Both the position numbers and the translations under genes were made by a program. 64,000 bases of DNA from Actinophytocola sp049647105 (GTDB lineage: Bacteria; Actinomycetota; Actinomycetes; Mycobacteriales; Pseudonocardiaceae), in NCBI RefSeq assembly GCF_049647105.1, contig NZ_JBARWZ010000288.1, positions 1 to 64,000 on the forward strand, given 5' to 3'. The notes beneath the pieces are model-generated. The model was not told the DNA's origin. It worked only from the letters and a program-made list of their open reading frames with translations, and did no database searches. Of the stretch, positions 30,773 through 39,384 are shown piece by piece (the first letter of the stretch is position 1; each line of letters starts with the position of its first letter).

Positions 30773-31188
30773 CCGACGCACGCCGCATCATCGAACGCCA
30801 CTGGCCGCTGAACGGCCCACACACCAACGACACCATCGCCGAAGCCGCGCAGGGCGCTGAGGCCCTGATGCGGTACCTGGCGCACGCCACCTACGAGCCC
30901 ATCACGGCCGGGCCCGCGCTGCACCGCACGCTGTCGTCGCTGCACGAGTCGCTGTACATGCTGGACCAGGTCCTCGGTCAAGTCGCTGACGGTGTCCGCC
31001 GTGACCTCGCGAACGACTACACCCTGTACGACACCCGGTCGGGCCGGCTGCCCGCAGCGACCGCTCTGGACGTGGCGGACGCGATCGGTGAGGCGCGGCA
31101 GGGATTGGGGTCGCGGCTGTACCGGGCGGCTTCGGAGGCGTCGTGTCTGGGACACACGGATTCCGTCGACGAGAACGAGGTGGCGTGA
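30769..31188 (+). CDS. Hypothetical phage protein, 139 residues
   Basis: A soluble, largely helical protein (LHRTLSSLHESLYMLDQVLG; RQGLGSRLYRAASEAS). ATG 30769 overlaps the previous stop. No family recognised. Confidence 0.6.
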   Translation: MTDARRIIERHWPLNGPHTNDTIAEAAQGAEALMRYLAHATYEPITAGPALHRTLSSLHESLYMLDQVLGQVADGVRRDLANDYTLYDTRSGRLPAATALDVADAIGEARQGLGSRLYRAASEASCLGHTDSVDENEVA

Positions 31189-31310
31189 TGGATCTCCTCG
31201 ACGCCCTGTTCGCGGCCCACGTGGAAGACATCGACTCCGAGCCGTTCGCCCACGAGGACGCATGGACCTACCCGGTCGGGGACCCCCGAACGGAGGCAAC
31301 CCATGGCTGA
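31188..31310 (+). CDS. 40-residue acidic micro-protein
   Basis: ATG 31188 overlaps the preceding stop by one base and the stop lies 8 bases inside the next gene. Product begins MDLLDALFAAHVEDIDSEPF; strongly acidic and amphipathic. The tight overlaps are the main support. Confidence 0.45.
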   Translation: MDLLDALFAAHVEDIDSEPFAHEDAWTYPVGDPRTEATHG

Positions 31311-31581
31311 AGACGACTTCCCCGACGGTCTCCCGCCCGCGCTGCGAGATGCGGTGGACGACACGTTGGCCCGCAACGCCCGCGTCCTCGTGTTCAAGGC
31401 GTACGTGCAGGGCATGCCGGGACAGCTCGGGACGCTGATGCGGCAGGTCGCCCACGCCCACAACGAGTACCTGTCCGCCGAACTGTTCGGTGGGGTGACG
31501 GTCGGGGAGGAAACCCGGCTGAACTCGCTGCTGGATGAGGCGATGGACACGGTGGACTGGTTGCGGGCGGGTGAGGTCTAG
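31303..31581 (+). CDS. Hypothetical phage protein, 92 residues
   Basis: A helical acidic protein (DDFPDGLPPALRDAVDDTLA; NEYLSAELFGGVTVG). Starts inside the 40-codon gene. No assigned function. Confidence 0.55.
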   Translation: MAEDDFPDGLPPALRDAVDDTLARNARVLVFKAYVQGMPGQLGTLMRQVAHAHNEYLSAELFGGVTVGEETRLNSLLDEAMDTVDWLRAGEV

Positions 31582-31835
31582 TGGCCGCCGCCGAGGTTCC
31601 GGTTCCCGTGGACAGCATCCGGCTCGATGCCGCACGCGGCCGTGACGCCGAGGTGTTCTCCCGGCTTCTCGCTGAGGAGAAGGACATCGAGACGTCGCTG
31701 ACCGACCTGGAGCACGCGCACGTCATGGACATCACCGGTCCGGCGTTGATCGCGATCGACCGGGCGCGCTCGACAGCCGCGCAGTTGGCGATCGAGTTGC
31801 GGATCGCCTACCGCTACCTGGGTGGTGTGCCGTGA
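31581..31835 (+). CDS. Hypothetical phage protein, 84 residues
   Basis: Helical coiled-coil-like protein (RDAEVFSRLLAEEKDIETSL). GTG 31581 shares its first base with the previous TAG stop. Unknown function. Confidence 0.5.
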   Translation: MAAAEVPVPVDSIRLDAARGRDAEVFSRLLAEEKDIETSLTDLEHAHVMDITGPALIAIDRARSTAAQLAIELRIAYRYLGGVP

Positions 31836-31978
31836 GGGGCGCGGGGATGGCTGCCTTCTACGGGGCCACAGCGGGTGTCCTGTCGTGGCTGGCGTTCCGT
31901 GCCGCTGCGTGGAGTGTCGAACGGGGTGTCGACGTGTGGGGTCGGGTCAAGGACAAGAGAGCAGAGGAGAAGGCGTGA
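31832..31978 (+). CDS. 48-residue membrane peptide
   Basis: GTG 31832 overlaps the previous stop and its stop overlaps the next gene. One hydrophobic helix (AAFYGATAGVLSWLAFRAAA) with a positively charged, cytoplasmic-looking tail. Unknown. Confidence 0.5.
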   Translation: MRGAGMAAFYGATAGVLSWLAFRAAAWSVERGVDVWGRVKDKRAEEKA

Positions 31979-32259
31979 GCGACACCGGATGGGTGTGCCT
32001 GCAGGGTTCGATCGTCGGCACCGTGGAGAACTACTCGACGGTGTACACGCGGTCGGGCGGCCTGTTCACATCTCAGCACTCGGCGTGCGAGGCGGGCATC
32101 AAGACGTTGGGGCACGACGACTTCAACGTGGCGCATGTCGTCAACGGGGAAGTCGTGTGGTGGGGCTGGATGGAGGAGCCGCACCCGATCGACGATGCGG
32201 CTGAGGCGGCGGAGCAGTTCGGCTGGTCGGTGGCTGAGGCGTCGGCGGTGTCGTCGTGA
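31975..32259 (+). CDS. Hypothetical phage protein, 94 residues
   Basis: A tryptophan-containing, probably small-domain protein (TGWVCLQGSIVGTVENYSTV; VVWWGWMEEPHPIDDA). GTG start, coupled both sides. Unknown function. Confidence 0.55.
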   Translation: MSDTGWVCLQGSIVGTVENYSTVYTRSGGLFTSQHSACEAGIKTLGHDDFNVAHVVNGEVVWWGWMEEPHPIDDAAEAAEQFGWSVAEASAVSS

Positions 32260-33296
32260 CTTCGGATACCCCCAGAGTGGGAGACACAGCGCGGTGGACG
32301 TGTGTTGTAGAAGGCGTTGTGGAGGCGGCGTACTCGACCGCGATCCACATCAAGGACGGCCGCGGGTCGCTGCGTGTCCTGTCCACCTCGGATCTGAGCG
32401 GCGGCACCGTTGAGGTGCTGGAGCGGGCAGACGACCCCACGATCGGCGAGATCCGCACCGTCGGACCGACGCTGGACGGTAAGGCGAAGACCGCCGTGAA
32501 GGTCGGGGGCAGGCTCTCCGACACGCCGGGTGAGCGTTCCCTGTGGGTCATCGTGGAGACCGGCGAGGTGTTGAAGGACGGCAATGTCACCGGCCTGGGT
32601 GAGGTGATCGGCACGGTCCGGCCGGACTCGCCGCGTCCGTCGGTGCGGGTACCGAACGAACCACACGGACTGTCAGGCAGGCGGCGCGACGAACTCACTC
32701 GGATGGCGGGGGACGGCAACGTGCACGGCGCGGTCCACCTACTGGTGGTGAACACGTCGATGAACATCCAAGAGGCGACGGACTACGTGCTCTCGATGTC
32801 GGAGTACCGGACCTACCTCGCAGCACACGGCGAGAAGTGGGACCCGCGCAGGTTCTGGCCAGGGAGTGATGGCGGCATCGTGCCGGAGCCGGACGCCGAC
32901 ATCACGGCCGTCGACGACAAGCACGGCGACCGGCTGAGGCGCGAAGGCGACGGCTGGATCGGCGCGGGCGGCGAGGGTTACCCGTTGATCGTGAAGCCGT
33001 GGGAGGACCACGTCCTGCCGAAGTACGCGCCGTACACGGAGGTACGAGACAGCTCTGACGTGGACCCGGTTGAGGCGGACCGGATGCGGGCCATGGGGTT
33101 CGACGCCCAGCCCGAGTTCAAGGTGTCCGACGAGGACCGCGCGCTGATCGCGTCGGTGCTCGACGAGCGGACGACCGAGTACGTCTACGGGCAGGACGAC
33201 GGCAGTTGGAAGCTGGACGGTTCTGCCCTGTCCGGGGTGGTGGCGGACATCGTGTTCGCCGCGATCCGCCGCGACCGTGAGCGGGGCGGCCGGTGA
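32256..33296 (+). CDS. Hypothetical phage protein, 346 residues
   Basis: Long, acidic and apparently modular. The first ~120 residues are beta-rich with repeated VGxT/VExG turns; the middle is helical (MAGDGNVHGAVHLLVVNTSM); the end is helical and acidic. No catalytic motif is evident. GTG 32256 overlaps the preceding stop. Confidence 0.55.
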   Translation: MTSDTPRVGDTARWTCVVEGVVEAAYSTAIHIKDGRGSLRVLSTSDLSGGTVEVLERADDPTIGEIRTVGPTLDGKAKTAVKVGGRLSDTPGERSLWVIVETGEVLKDGNVTGLGEVIGTVRPDSPRPSVRVPNEPHGLSGRRRDELTRMAGDGNVHGAVHLLVVNTSMNIQEATDYVLSMSEYRTYLAAHGEKWDPRRFWPGSDGGIVPEPDADITAVDDKHGDRLRREGDGWIGAGGEGYPLIVKPWEDHVLPKYAPYTEVRDSSDVDPVEADRMRAMGFDAQPEFKVSDEDRALIASVLDERTTEYVYGQDDGSWKLDGSALSGVVADIVFAAIRRDRERGGR

Positions 33297-33670
33297 TGGT
33301 GTTCTCCACTGGCCTGTTCGTGGGCGTGTTCATCGGGATCCTGATGGGTGCGGCACTGACGTTCACCGCTGTGCTGCTCGGGGAGCGCGTCGCGCACGGC
33401 GATCAGCAGGTCGCCGCCAAGTTGGACCACGGCCCGGACATCGGGCGGCTGACGGCTGAACCCGAGCCGACTCCCGAGGAGACCACGGGCGTCATCCCGG
33501 TCGTCACCGACGACGACGTGAACCCGTGGCAGCCGCCGCCGCAGGAGTCCGGCCGGCACCGCGCAACCTCGGTCCCGGTGCGGGACTACGGCGAGGAAGT
33601 GCGTGTGTGGCCTGCCGGTGATCCGGACACGCAGGTGTTGGTGCCGGTGCGGGAAGAGGTGCAGGCATGA
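33293..33670 (+). CDS. Membrane-anchored phage protein, 125 residues
   Basis: One N-terminal transmembrane helix (FVGVFIGILMGAALTFTAVL) followed by an acidic proline-rich tail. Coupled to its neighbours by 4-base overlaps. Unknown. Confidence 0.55.
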   Translation: MMVFSTGLFVGVFIGILMGAALTFTAVLLGERVAHGDQQVAAKLDHGPDIGRLTAEPEPTPEETTGVIPVVTDDDVNPWQPPPQESGRHRATSVPVRDYGEEVRVWPAGDPDTQVLVPVREEVQA

Positions 33671-34155
33671 CCTACCTGTCTGTGTTCGTGCCTGGCAAGC
33701 CCGCCCCGCAAGGCAGTAAGCGCTACCTCGGGGTGAAGGGCGGCAAAGGCATCACCGTCGAGTCGTCGAAAGCGGTAGCGCCATGGCGGGCCGACATCCG
33801 CGACAGCGTCAAGGACCACGTGGCTGGCCGCGCTCAACCTGGTGACGCCGTGTCGGTCGCGCTGACGTTCGTCATGCCACGTCCAGCGTCCGCGCCGAAG
33901 CGCTCGACGCCGCCCGCGGTGAAACGGCCGGACGTGGACAAGCTCGCTCGCGCCGTGCTGGACGCGCTGTCGTCGGCCGGGGTGTGGGAGGACGACTCGC
34001 AGGTGACTCGACTCGTGGCCTCAAAACGGATCGCGCAGATCGGGGAGCGATCGGGTTGCTACATCACCGTCGAGGACGCAGCGGACCAGCGGGACGCGTG
34101 GGACTCGGTGAAGGTCGAGCGGACTGCTGATGCCGCATCAGGAGGAGACCAGTGA
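33667..34155 (+). CDS. rusA: RusA-family Holliday junction resolvase
   Basis: A 162-residue RusA-type endodeoxyribonuclease. The N terminus VFVPGKPAPQGSKR and the acidic core KRPDVDKLARAVLDAL with WEDDSQV supply the three catalytic aspartates (D89, D91 and D110 by analogy). It resolves recombination intermediates before packaging. First of three adjacent recombination genes. Confidence 0.88.
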   Translation: MTYLSVFVPGKPAPQGSKRYLGVKGGKGITVESSKAVAPWRADIRDSVKDHVAGRAQPGDAVSVALTFVMPRPASAPKRSTPPAVKRPDVDKLARAVLDALSSAGVWEDDSQVTRLVASKRIAQIGERSGCYITVEDAADQRDAWDSVKVERTADAASGGDQ

Positions 34156-35063
34156 CCGCGGTCGCGCTCATCGACGCCCCCGGCGTCTACGACATCCCCT
34201 ACGACGCCTACCACGGCGACCCCGTCGAGGCCGGTTCCCTCTCGTCGTCAGGCGCACGGAAGCTCATGCCCCCGTCCTGCCCCGCCAAGTTCAAGCTGTG
34301 GCTCGAGGAAGGGCAGGCCCCGTCACACGAGTTCGATATCGGGCACGCCGCCCACAAACTCGTCCTCGGTGCCGGCCCGGAGCTGCGGGTGATCGAAGCG
34401 AGCGACTGGCGCACAAAGGCCGCGAAGGAACAGCGCGACGAGGCACACGCTGAGGGTGCGGTGCCGTTGCTGGAGCACGAGTTCGAGAAGGTCGCCGCGA
34501 TGGCCGCCGCCCTCAAGGCGCACCCGGTGGCGTCGACGCTGCTGTCCCCGGATCGGGGCAAGGCGGAGCAGACAGTGGTGTGGCGGGACGAGGAGTTCGG
34601 GGTGTGGCGGCGCGCCCTCCTCGACCACCTCCCGCACGCCGTGTCGGGCCGACGCATGATCGTCGCCGACTACAAGACCACCAACTCCGGTGCGCCCGGC
34701 GACGTGCCGCGCGCGATGCACGGCTACGGCTACCACCAGCAACTCGACTGGTACCTCGCTGGGGTGAAGGCGCTCGGGTTGCACGGCGACCGCGAACCAG
34801 CCGGGGTGCTGATCTTCCAGGAAAAGACCAAGCCCTACCTGGTGTCGATCTTCCAGCCGAACCAGCAGGCCATGGACATCGCCCACACCCGCAACCGCAA
34901 AGCCCTCGACATCTACCGCCACTGCACCACCACCAACGAATGGCCCGGCTACGGCAACGACGTCATGCCCCTCTCCCTGCCCGGGTGGGCGGAGTGGGAG
35001 CACTTCGACGCTGAAGAACGCGGCGACTTCACCATCACCACACCCAAGGGGGTACCCGCGTGA
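34152..35063 (+). CDS. PD-(D/E)XK phage exonuclease (RecE/YqaJ-like)
   Basis: A 303-residue nuclease. GSLSSSGARKLMPPSCPAKFK, FDIGHAAHKLVLG, and MIVADYKTTNSGAPGD form the usual RecE/Cas4-like core, with the catalytic D and ExK-type site seen as VADYKTT; YHQQLDWYLAG is the QxxxY motif. It would resect DNA ends to give 3' tails for the annealing protein encoded next. Confidence 0.8.
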   Translation: MTAVALIDAPGVYDIPYDAYHGDPVEAGSLSSSGARKLMPPSCPAKFKLWLEEGQAPSHEFDIGHAAHKLVLGAGPELRVIEASDWRTKAAKEQRDEAHAEGAVPLLEHEFEKVAAMAAALKAHPVASTLLSPDRGKAEQTVVWRDEEFGVWRRALLDHLPHAVSGRRMIVADYKTTNSGAPGDVPRAMHGYGYHQQLDWYLAGVKALGLHGDREPAGVLIFQEKTKPYLVSIFQPNQQAMDIAHTRNRKALDIYRHCTTTNEWPGYGNDVMPLSLPGWAEWEHFDAEERGDFTITTPKGVPA

Positions 35064-35875
35064 CCACCAACCCGTCCACCGAGATCGACCTCCCGACCCC
35101 GGCGAGGATCGGTCAGGGCACCGCGATCGAACAGGCCCGCTCCGTCGCCGAAGTCCACGCCCAGATCATGGCCGCCCGCCAGTTGCCGCGCGACATCCAG
35201 GCTGCGCGCCGCAACATCGCCGACGCCTGCGGCATCGCCGAGTTCGCCGCGAAAGCGTTCTACCGGTACCCGCGAGGCGGCCAGAACGTCACCGGCGCCA
35301 GCGTCCACATGGCCCGCGAGCTGGCCCGCTGCTGGGGCAACATCGACTACGGCATTAAGGAACTGTCCCGCGACGACGAGCACGGCCAGTCGGAGATGAT
35401 CGCGTTCGCGTGGGACATGGAGTCCAACGTTCGGTCGTCGAATGTGTTCATCGTGCCGCACAAGCGGGACAAGCGCGGCGGCCCCGAAGCGCTCGTCGAC
35501 ATGCGGGACATCTACGAGAACAACGCCAACAACGGCGCCCGTCGTGTCCGTCAAGCCATCTTCTCGGTGTTGCCGCCCTGGTACGTCGAGGCCGCGCTCG
35601 CGGCGGCGCACAAGACCAACGCCGACGGCGGCGGCAAACCCCTGCAGGAACGCATCGCCAACATGCTGTCGCTGTTCCGTCAGGTGGACGTGTCCGAGGA
35701 GGACATCGCCCGCAAGCTTGGACGCGTGTCAGCGAAGTGGACCGGCGACGACGTCGCGCAACTCGGGGTTGTGTACTCGTCGATCCAGCGCGGCGAGGTG
35801 TCCAAGGACGAGGAGTTCCCCCGCGAGCAGGTGACCGCTGAGGAGATCACCAAACCGGACGAGGGCAAAGCATGA
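35060..35875 (+). CDS. Predicted single-strand annealing protein
   Basis: A 271-residue conserved actinophage protein (GASVHMARELARCWGNIDYG; IFVPHKRD-type segment; NNGARRVRQAIFSVLPPWYV). It follows an exonuclease, as Erf, RecT and Redbeta proteins do, and has the size for that role. I cannot place it in a named annealase family by eye, so the function is inferred from position. Confidence 0.6.
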   Translation: MTTNPSTEIDLPTPARIGQGTAIEQARSVAEVHAQIMAARQLPRDIQAARRNIADACGIAEFAAKAFYRYPRGGQNVTGASVHMARELARCWGNIDYGIKELSRDDEHGQSEMIAFAWDMESNVRSSNVFIVPHKRDKRGGPEALVDMRDIYENNANNGARRVRQAIFSVLPPWYVEAALAAAHKTNADGGGKPLQERIANMLSLFRQVDVSEEDIARKLGRVSAKWTGDDVAQLGVVYSSIQRGEVSKDEEFPREQVTAEEITKPDEGKA

Positions 35876-35943
35876 CCGCCCGCATCCTGCCTTCGTTGGA
35901 TGTGCCGGCTGTGCTCCCGGACGGGCCGGGAGGAGCGGCGTGA
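35872..35943 (+). CDS. Possible 23-codon micro-gene
   Basis: ATG overlaps the previous stop (ATGA) and its TGA overlaps the next GTG (GTGA), preserving the operon pattern. Product MTARILPSLDVPAVLPDGPG plus three residues. Could be only a translational bridge. Confidence 0.35.
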   Translation: MTARILPSLDVPAVLPDGPGGAA

Positions 35944-36497
35944 AGAAGAGCCGTCTCCAGCGCCACACCCAAATCAACCCGGGCGCGAAGGGCCTGAAGC
36001 GCACAGGGTTCAAGCGCGCGGACCCAGCCCCCCGGTCTCGTGGGTCCGTCGGTGACGCCAGCCCCGACGGACCCGCGACTCAACCTCGAGGACCGGTGAA
36101 GCCGCGGCTGGAGTCGTCGACGATCCCGAAGGCGATCCGTGAAGCGGTGCTCGAGCGCGACGACCACGCGTGTGTCCGGTGCGGTGTCGCGATCCAGCGG
36201 CCGTACTACTCGCTGCAGCACCGCGACCCTCGAGGTGCTGGCGGGTCGAGGCTGCTGCACACCATGGCCAACCTCGTGACCCTCTGCGGGTCCGGCACAA
36301 CCCGCTGCCATGGACACGTCGAGTCCTACCGCGACGAGTCCAAAGCGCATGGCTGGCTGGTGCCGAACGGCGCCGTCCCTGAGGAGTGGCCTGTGAGGCG
36401 GTGGACACCGGACGGACCGCGGTGGATGCAACCCGGCAACGAGTGGGCCGAAGCCGTGCCGCATGAGTGGCAGCGCGAGATGGGAGCAGCGGCATGA
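35940..36497 (+). CDS. HNH endonuclease
   Basis: A 185-residue protein with a basic disordered N terminus and an HNH domain: CVRCG, SLQHRDPRGAGGSR, ANLVTLCGSGTTRCHGHVE. Likely phage-encoded nicking or homing nuclease. GTG start, overlaps next ATG. Confidence 0.82.
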   Translation: MKKSRLQRHTQINPGAKGLKRTGFKRADPAPRSRGSVGDASPDGPATQPRGPVKPRLESSTIPKAIREAVLERDDHACVRCGVAIQRPYYSLQHRDPRGAGGSRLLHTMANLVTLCGSGTTRCHGHVESYRDESKAHGWLVPNGAVPEEWPVRRWTPDGPRWMQPGNEWAEAVPHEWQREMGAAA

Positions 36498-37837
36498 GCG
36501 ACCTCTTCGACATCGAGGCGTTCGCCGGCCCGGGAGGCTGGTCCGAAGGACGGCGACTCGCAGGCGCAACCCACCCGGCGTACGGCATCGAGTGGGACAT
36601 GGCCGCCTGCCGTACTGCTGTCGCGGCAGGACACCCCCGGATCCGCGCCGACGTCTCAATGTTCCCCCTAGACCACCTCGCCGGTCGTGTCGACGGCGCC
36701 ATCCTCTCCCCGCCCTGTCAAGCATGGTCCAACGCCGGCGACCAGAAGGGGAAGCTCGACCAAGGCAAGGTGCACGAGAGGATCGCCGCGTTCGCCCGCG
36801 GCGAGACACCACCCGACCGCGAGTGGGCCGACGAGCGATCCATGCTCACCGCCGAGCCGATGCGGTGGGCACACGCTCTCCGTCCACGCTGGATCGCGCT
36901 CGAGCAGGTGCCGCCCGTCCTGCCGCTGTGGCAGTACACCGCCGAACTCCTCCGCACCATGGGCTACCGCACCTGGACCGGCATCCTCTCCGCCGAGCAG
37001 TACGGCGTCCCTCAGACCCGGCGGCGCGCGATCCTCATTGCCCGCCGCGACGGACTTCTCGTAGGCCCGCCCGAACCGACCCACCAGGCGTACCGCGCCG
37101 GCCGCGAACTCCTCGAGGAACCCGACCTGTTCGGCGACCCACTCCCGCCGCCCGTGTCGATGGCCGACGCGCTCGGCTGGCCGGCCACCTGGTCCGTCGA
37201 GTACCAGCGCGGCGCCGGCATGGCCGAACGGCACGGCGAACGACCGCCCCGACCCGCACCCGCACCCGCACCGACGATCCGCGCTGGCTCCGGGGGCGTC
37301 GGAACCAACCTGCTCGTCCACCGCGACGTGGTGATGCGCAACGGAAACCAGAAGAACGCCTGCGAGCGGCGAGCCTGCGAGCCCGCGGGCACCCTGTTCT
37401 TCGGGCAACGCACCAACGCCGTCGACTGGGTCGTACGCCAGACCGAACGCCAGGCCAACGGCGGCAACCGCTCCATCGAGGACCCGTCGCTCACCATCAC
37501 CGCCAGCCTCGACAACGGCAACATGAGGTGGGCCGCCGAGGCGCGCATGCACCCCGCCGGTATCCACGGAAGCTACGGCTACAGTCGGTCGATCGACGAG
37601 CCGTCACCCACGATCAAGGGCGCAGGCTCCGGCGGGCAGTACGTGTCAGACGGCGAGCAGACCGTGCGCGTGACCGTCGAGGAAGCCGCGATCCTGCAGT
37701 CCTTCCCCGCCGACTACCCGTGGCAGGGCAACAAGTCCCAGCAGTACCGGCAAGTCGGCGACGCTGTGCCGCCGCTGCTCGCCGCCGCGATCCTGCGGCC
37801 CCTCATCCAATCCAGCGCCCGGGAGGTAGCTGCATGA
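36494..37837 (+). CDS. C5-cytosine DNA methyltransferase
   Basis: A 447-residue Dcm-type enzyme. Motif I FAGPGGWSEG (10-19), motif IV LSPPCQAWS with catalytic C75, motif VI as LEQVPPVLP, motif VIII QYGVPQTRRRAILIARR and motif X QVGDAVPPLLAAAIL are present, with an extended target-recognition region of about 230 residues between VIII and IX. No restriction partner is adjacent, so it probably protects phage DNA from host restriction. ATG 36494 overlaps the HNH stop. Confidence 0.9.
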   Translation: MSDLFDIEAFAGPGGWSEGRRLAGATHPAYGIEWDMAACRTAVAAGHPRIRADVSMFPLDHLAGRVDGAILSPPCQAWSNAGDQKGKLDQGKVHERIAAFARGETPPDREWADERSMLTAEPMRWAHALRPRWIALEQVPPVLPLWQYTAELLRTMGYRTWTGILSAEQYGVPQTRRRAILIARRDGLLVGPPEPTHQAYRAGRELLEEPDLFGDPLPPPVSMADALGWPATWSVEYQRGAGMAERHGERPPRPAPAPAPTIRAGSGGVGTNLLVHRDVVMRNGNQKNACERRACEPAGTLFFGQRTNAVDWVVRQTERQANGGNRSIEDPSLTITASLDNGNMRWAAEARMHPAGIHGSYGYSRSIDEPSPTIKGAGSGGQYVSDGEQTVRVTVEEAAILQSFPADYPWQGNKSQQYRQVGDAVPPLLAAAILRPLIQSSAREVAA

Positions 37838-38430
37838 GTCAGCAAGACATGGACCGAACCGCCTACCTCGAAGCACGAGTCGGGGAACTCCACACCACGA
37901 TCGGCGACTTGCGGGAGATCGTCGCCAACGTCACCGAAGACTGGCGTAAGGCAGACCAGCAGCATGCGCGGGACGTCGAGCTGTTGCTGTGGCTACACGC
38001 AGAAGCAGTGTGGCGAGAGCAGGACCTGACCCGTCAGCGGGACGCATGGTGGGAGGTCCAGTCCGTCCGGATCGGCGCGGTCATCGTCGAGCGGGACGAC
38101 ACGGTGCGCGAAGTCGGCCGGTTGCGGCGTGAGGTGGAGTTCGAAGCCAACGGAGCGGACACCTTCGGCGATGCCGACGCTCGGGCGGAGGCCGCGTGGG
38201 ATGCCGAGACACCCACAGGTCAGCGGAACCAGACGCTCCGGGACATCGCGTTCGAGATGGCGCGCGAGGGTGCCAGCAACCACCAGATCCTCGCTCGGCT
38301 CGCTCACGCCTCCGACGCGATGGGCAAGTACACCGACGCCAACCTGTACCGGAAGTGGACCCGCCTGCTCGGAATGATCCGCGAAGTCCGTCGGGCGGGC
38401 ATCGAGTCGGGCGGTGAATCGGATGACTGA
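37834..38430 (+). CDS. Coiled-coil phage protein
   Basis: A 198-residue protein; residues 5-110 are heptad-like and rich in Glu/Arg (YLEARVGELHTTIGDLREIV). The C-terminal segment NQTLRDIAFEMAREGASNHQ has the look of a small HTH. Could be a DNA-binding accessory. The stop overlaps the WhiB gene. Confidence 0.55.
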   Translation: MSQQDMDRTAYLEARVGELHTTIGDLREIVANVTEDWRKADQQHARDVELLLWLHAEAVWREQDLTRQRDAWWEVQSVRIGAVIVERDDTVREVGRLRREVEFEANGADTFGDADARAEAAWDAETPTGQRNQTLRDIAFEMAREGASNHQILARLAHASDAMGKYTDANLYRKWTRLLGMIREVRRAGIESGGESDD

Positions 38431-38707
38431 CCCCACCAACTGGCAGGCCAACGCCGCATGCTCGCGGTCCCACCCGGACCTGTTCCTGCCGCTCACCGCG
38501 AAGGAAGCCCACGGGCTCGGCGGGAACACGCACCTGCACCCACGGATCCGGGAAGCGATGTGGGTGTGCGTCGACTGCCCGGTCCGGGCGGCGTGCCTGG
38601 AAGCGGCGATCGAGGGTCGTGAAGCCGGGGTGTGGGGTGGCCGGTACCTGTCGGCGGCGTCGCACTGGAAGGCCGCGAGCAAGAAGAGGCGGGAGACCGC
38701 GGCATGA
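38423..38707 (+). CDS. Phage-encoded WhiB-family iron-sulfur regulator
   Basis: A 94-residue WhiB-like protein: cysteines C13, C49, C52 and C58 hold the [4Fe-4S] cluster and GVWGG is the family turn, followed by a basic tail. The start at ATG 38423 gives the usual TDxxxWxxxAAC beginning; GTG 38414 is possible. WhiB proteins bind the sigma-factor region 4 of RNA polymerase; phage copies such as WhiB of TM4 can lower host WhiB2 function or block superinfection. Confidence 0.9.
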   Translation: MTDPTNWQANAACSRSHPDLFLPLTAKEAHGLGGNTHLHPRIREAMWVCVDCPVRAACLEAAIEGREAGVWGGRYLSAASHWKAASKKRRETAA

Positions 38708-39027
38708 CCGACACCCGCCGCGACATCCTCTTCGCCCTCGCCCGAGCCGACCGGAAGTGGGCGCAGCAGCACATGACCCACACCCTGCCCGCGGACCGGT
38801 TGGATGCGCTCGCCCGCGACCTTCACGCGACGGTGACGGTCGCGATGCAGGACCAGCAGGCGCGGTCCGCGAACGAACGCGGCTGCCTCGCCCGCCTCCT
38901 CACCGCCGTCAACGGCGTGTGGGACAAGGCCGGTGATCCGGGAGAGCAGACCGCCGAGGCACTGAAGCAGTTACGTCGGGTCGAGCAGTACCTGATGTCC
39001 CTCAACCACGGACAGGAGGTCGCGTAG
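38704..39027 (+). CDS. Hypothetical phage protein, 107 residues
   Basis: An all-helical soluble protein (TRRDILFALARADRKWAQQH) coupled to WhiB by a 4-base overlap. No function recognised. Confidence 0.55.
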   Translation: MTDTRRDILFALARADRKWAQQHMTHTLPADRLDALARDLHATVTVAMQDQQARSANERGCLARLLTAVNGVWDKAGDPGEQTAEALKQLRRVEQYLMSLNHGQEVA

Positions 39028-39384
39028 ATGGACGACGGCTTCTCGCCGATGGAGGACGTACTCGACTCGCTGCCCGCGAGGAGACGCCCTGCCAACCCGC
39101 GCCCGCGAGTCGCCCCCGAGACCATGGCGCGGATCCGGCTGGCCGTGTACGGCCGGGACTGGTTCGCCTGCGTGACCTGCGGGTGGTCCCCCGACGTGCC
39201 GGATGGCTACGACGGGCGGTACGCGCTCGGTGAGGACTACGTGGACAACCGCGGCCGCGCTCGGTGCCGGCTGCTCGAGCTGGACCACATCATCCCGCAC
39301 CTGCACGGCGGCCTGTTCGCGGTCGACAACCTGCAGGCGCTCTGCAACTCCTGCAACGCTCGGAAGGGGGCGACGCACCCATGA
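39028..39384 (+). CDS. HNH endonuclease
   Basis: A 118-residue compact HNH protein: CVTCG, LLELDHIIPHLHGGLFAVDN and LQALCNSCNARKG give the complete zinc-stabilised HNH fold. Separate from the other three HNH genes of the prophage. Starts directly after the preceding TAG. Confidence 0.85.
   Translation: MDDGFSPMEDVLDSLPARRRPANPRPRVAPETMARIRLAVYGRDWFACVTCGWSPDVPDGYDGRYALGEDYVDNRGRARCRLLELDHIIPHLHGGLFAVDNLQALCNSCNARKGATHP

Noticed and set aside
36494..37837. Complete restriction-modification system
   Set aside because: Neighbouring genes are an HNH protein with phage-like features and a coiled-coil protein; no specificity subunit or recognisable restriction enzyme is coupled to it.
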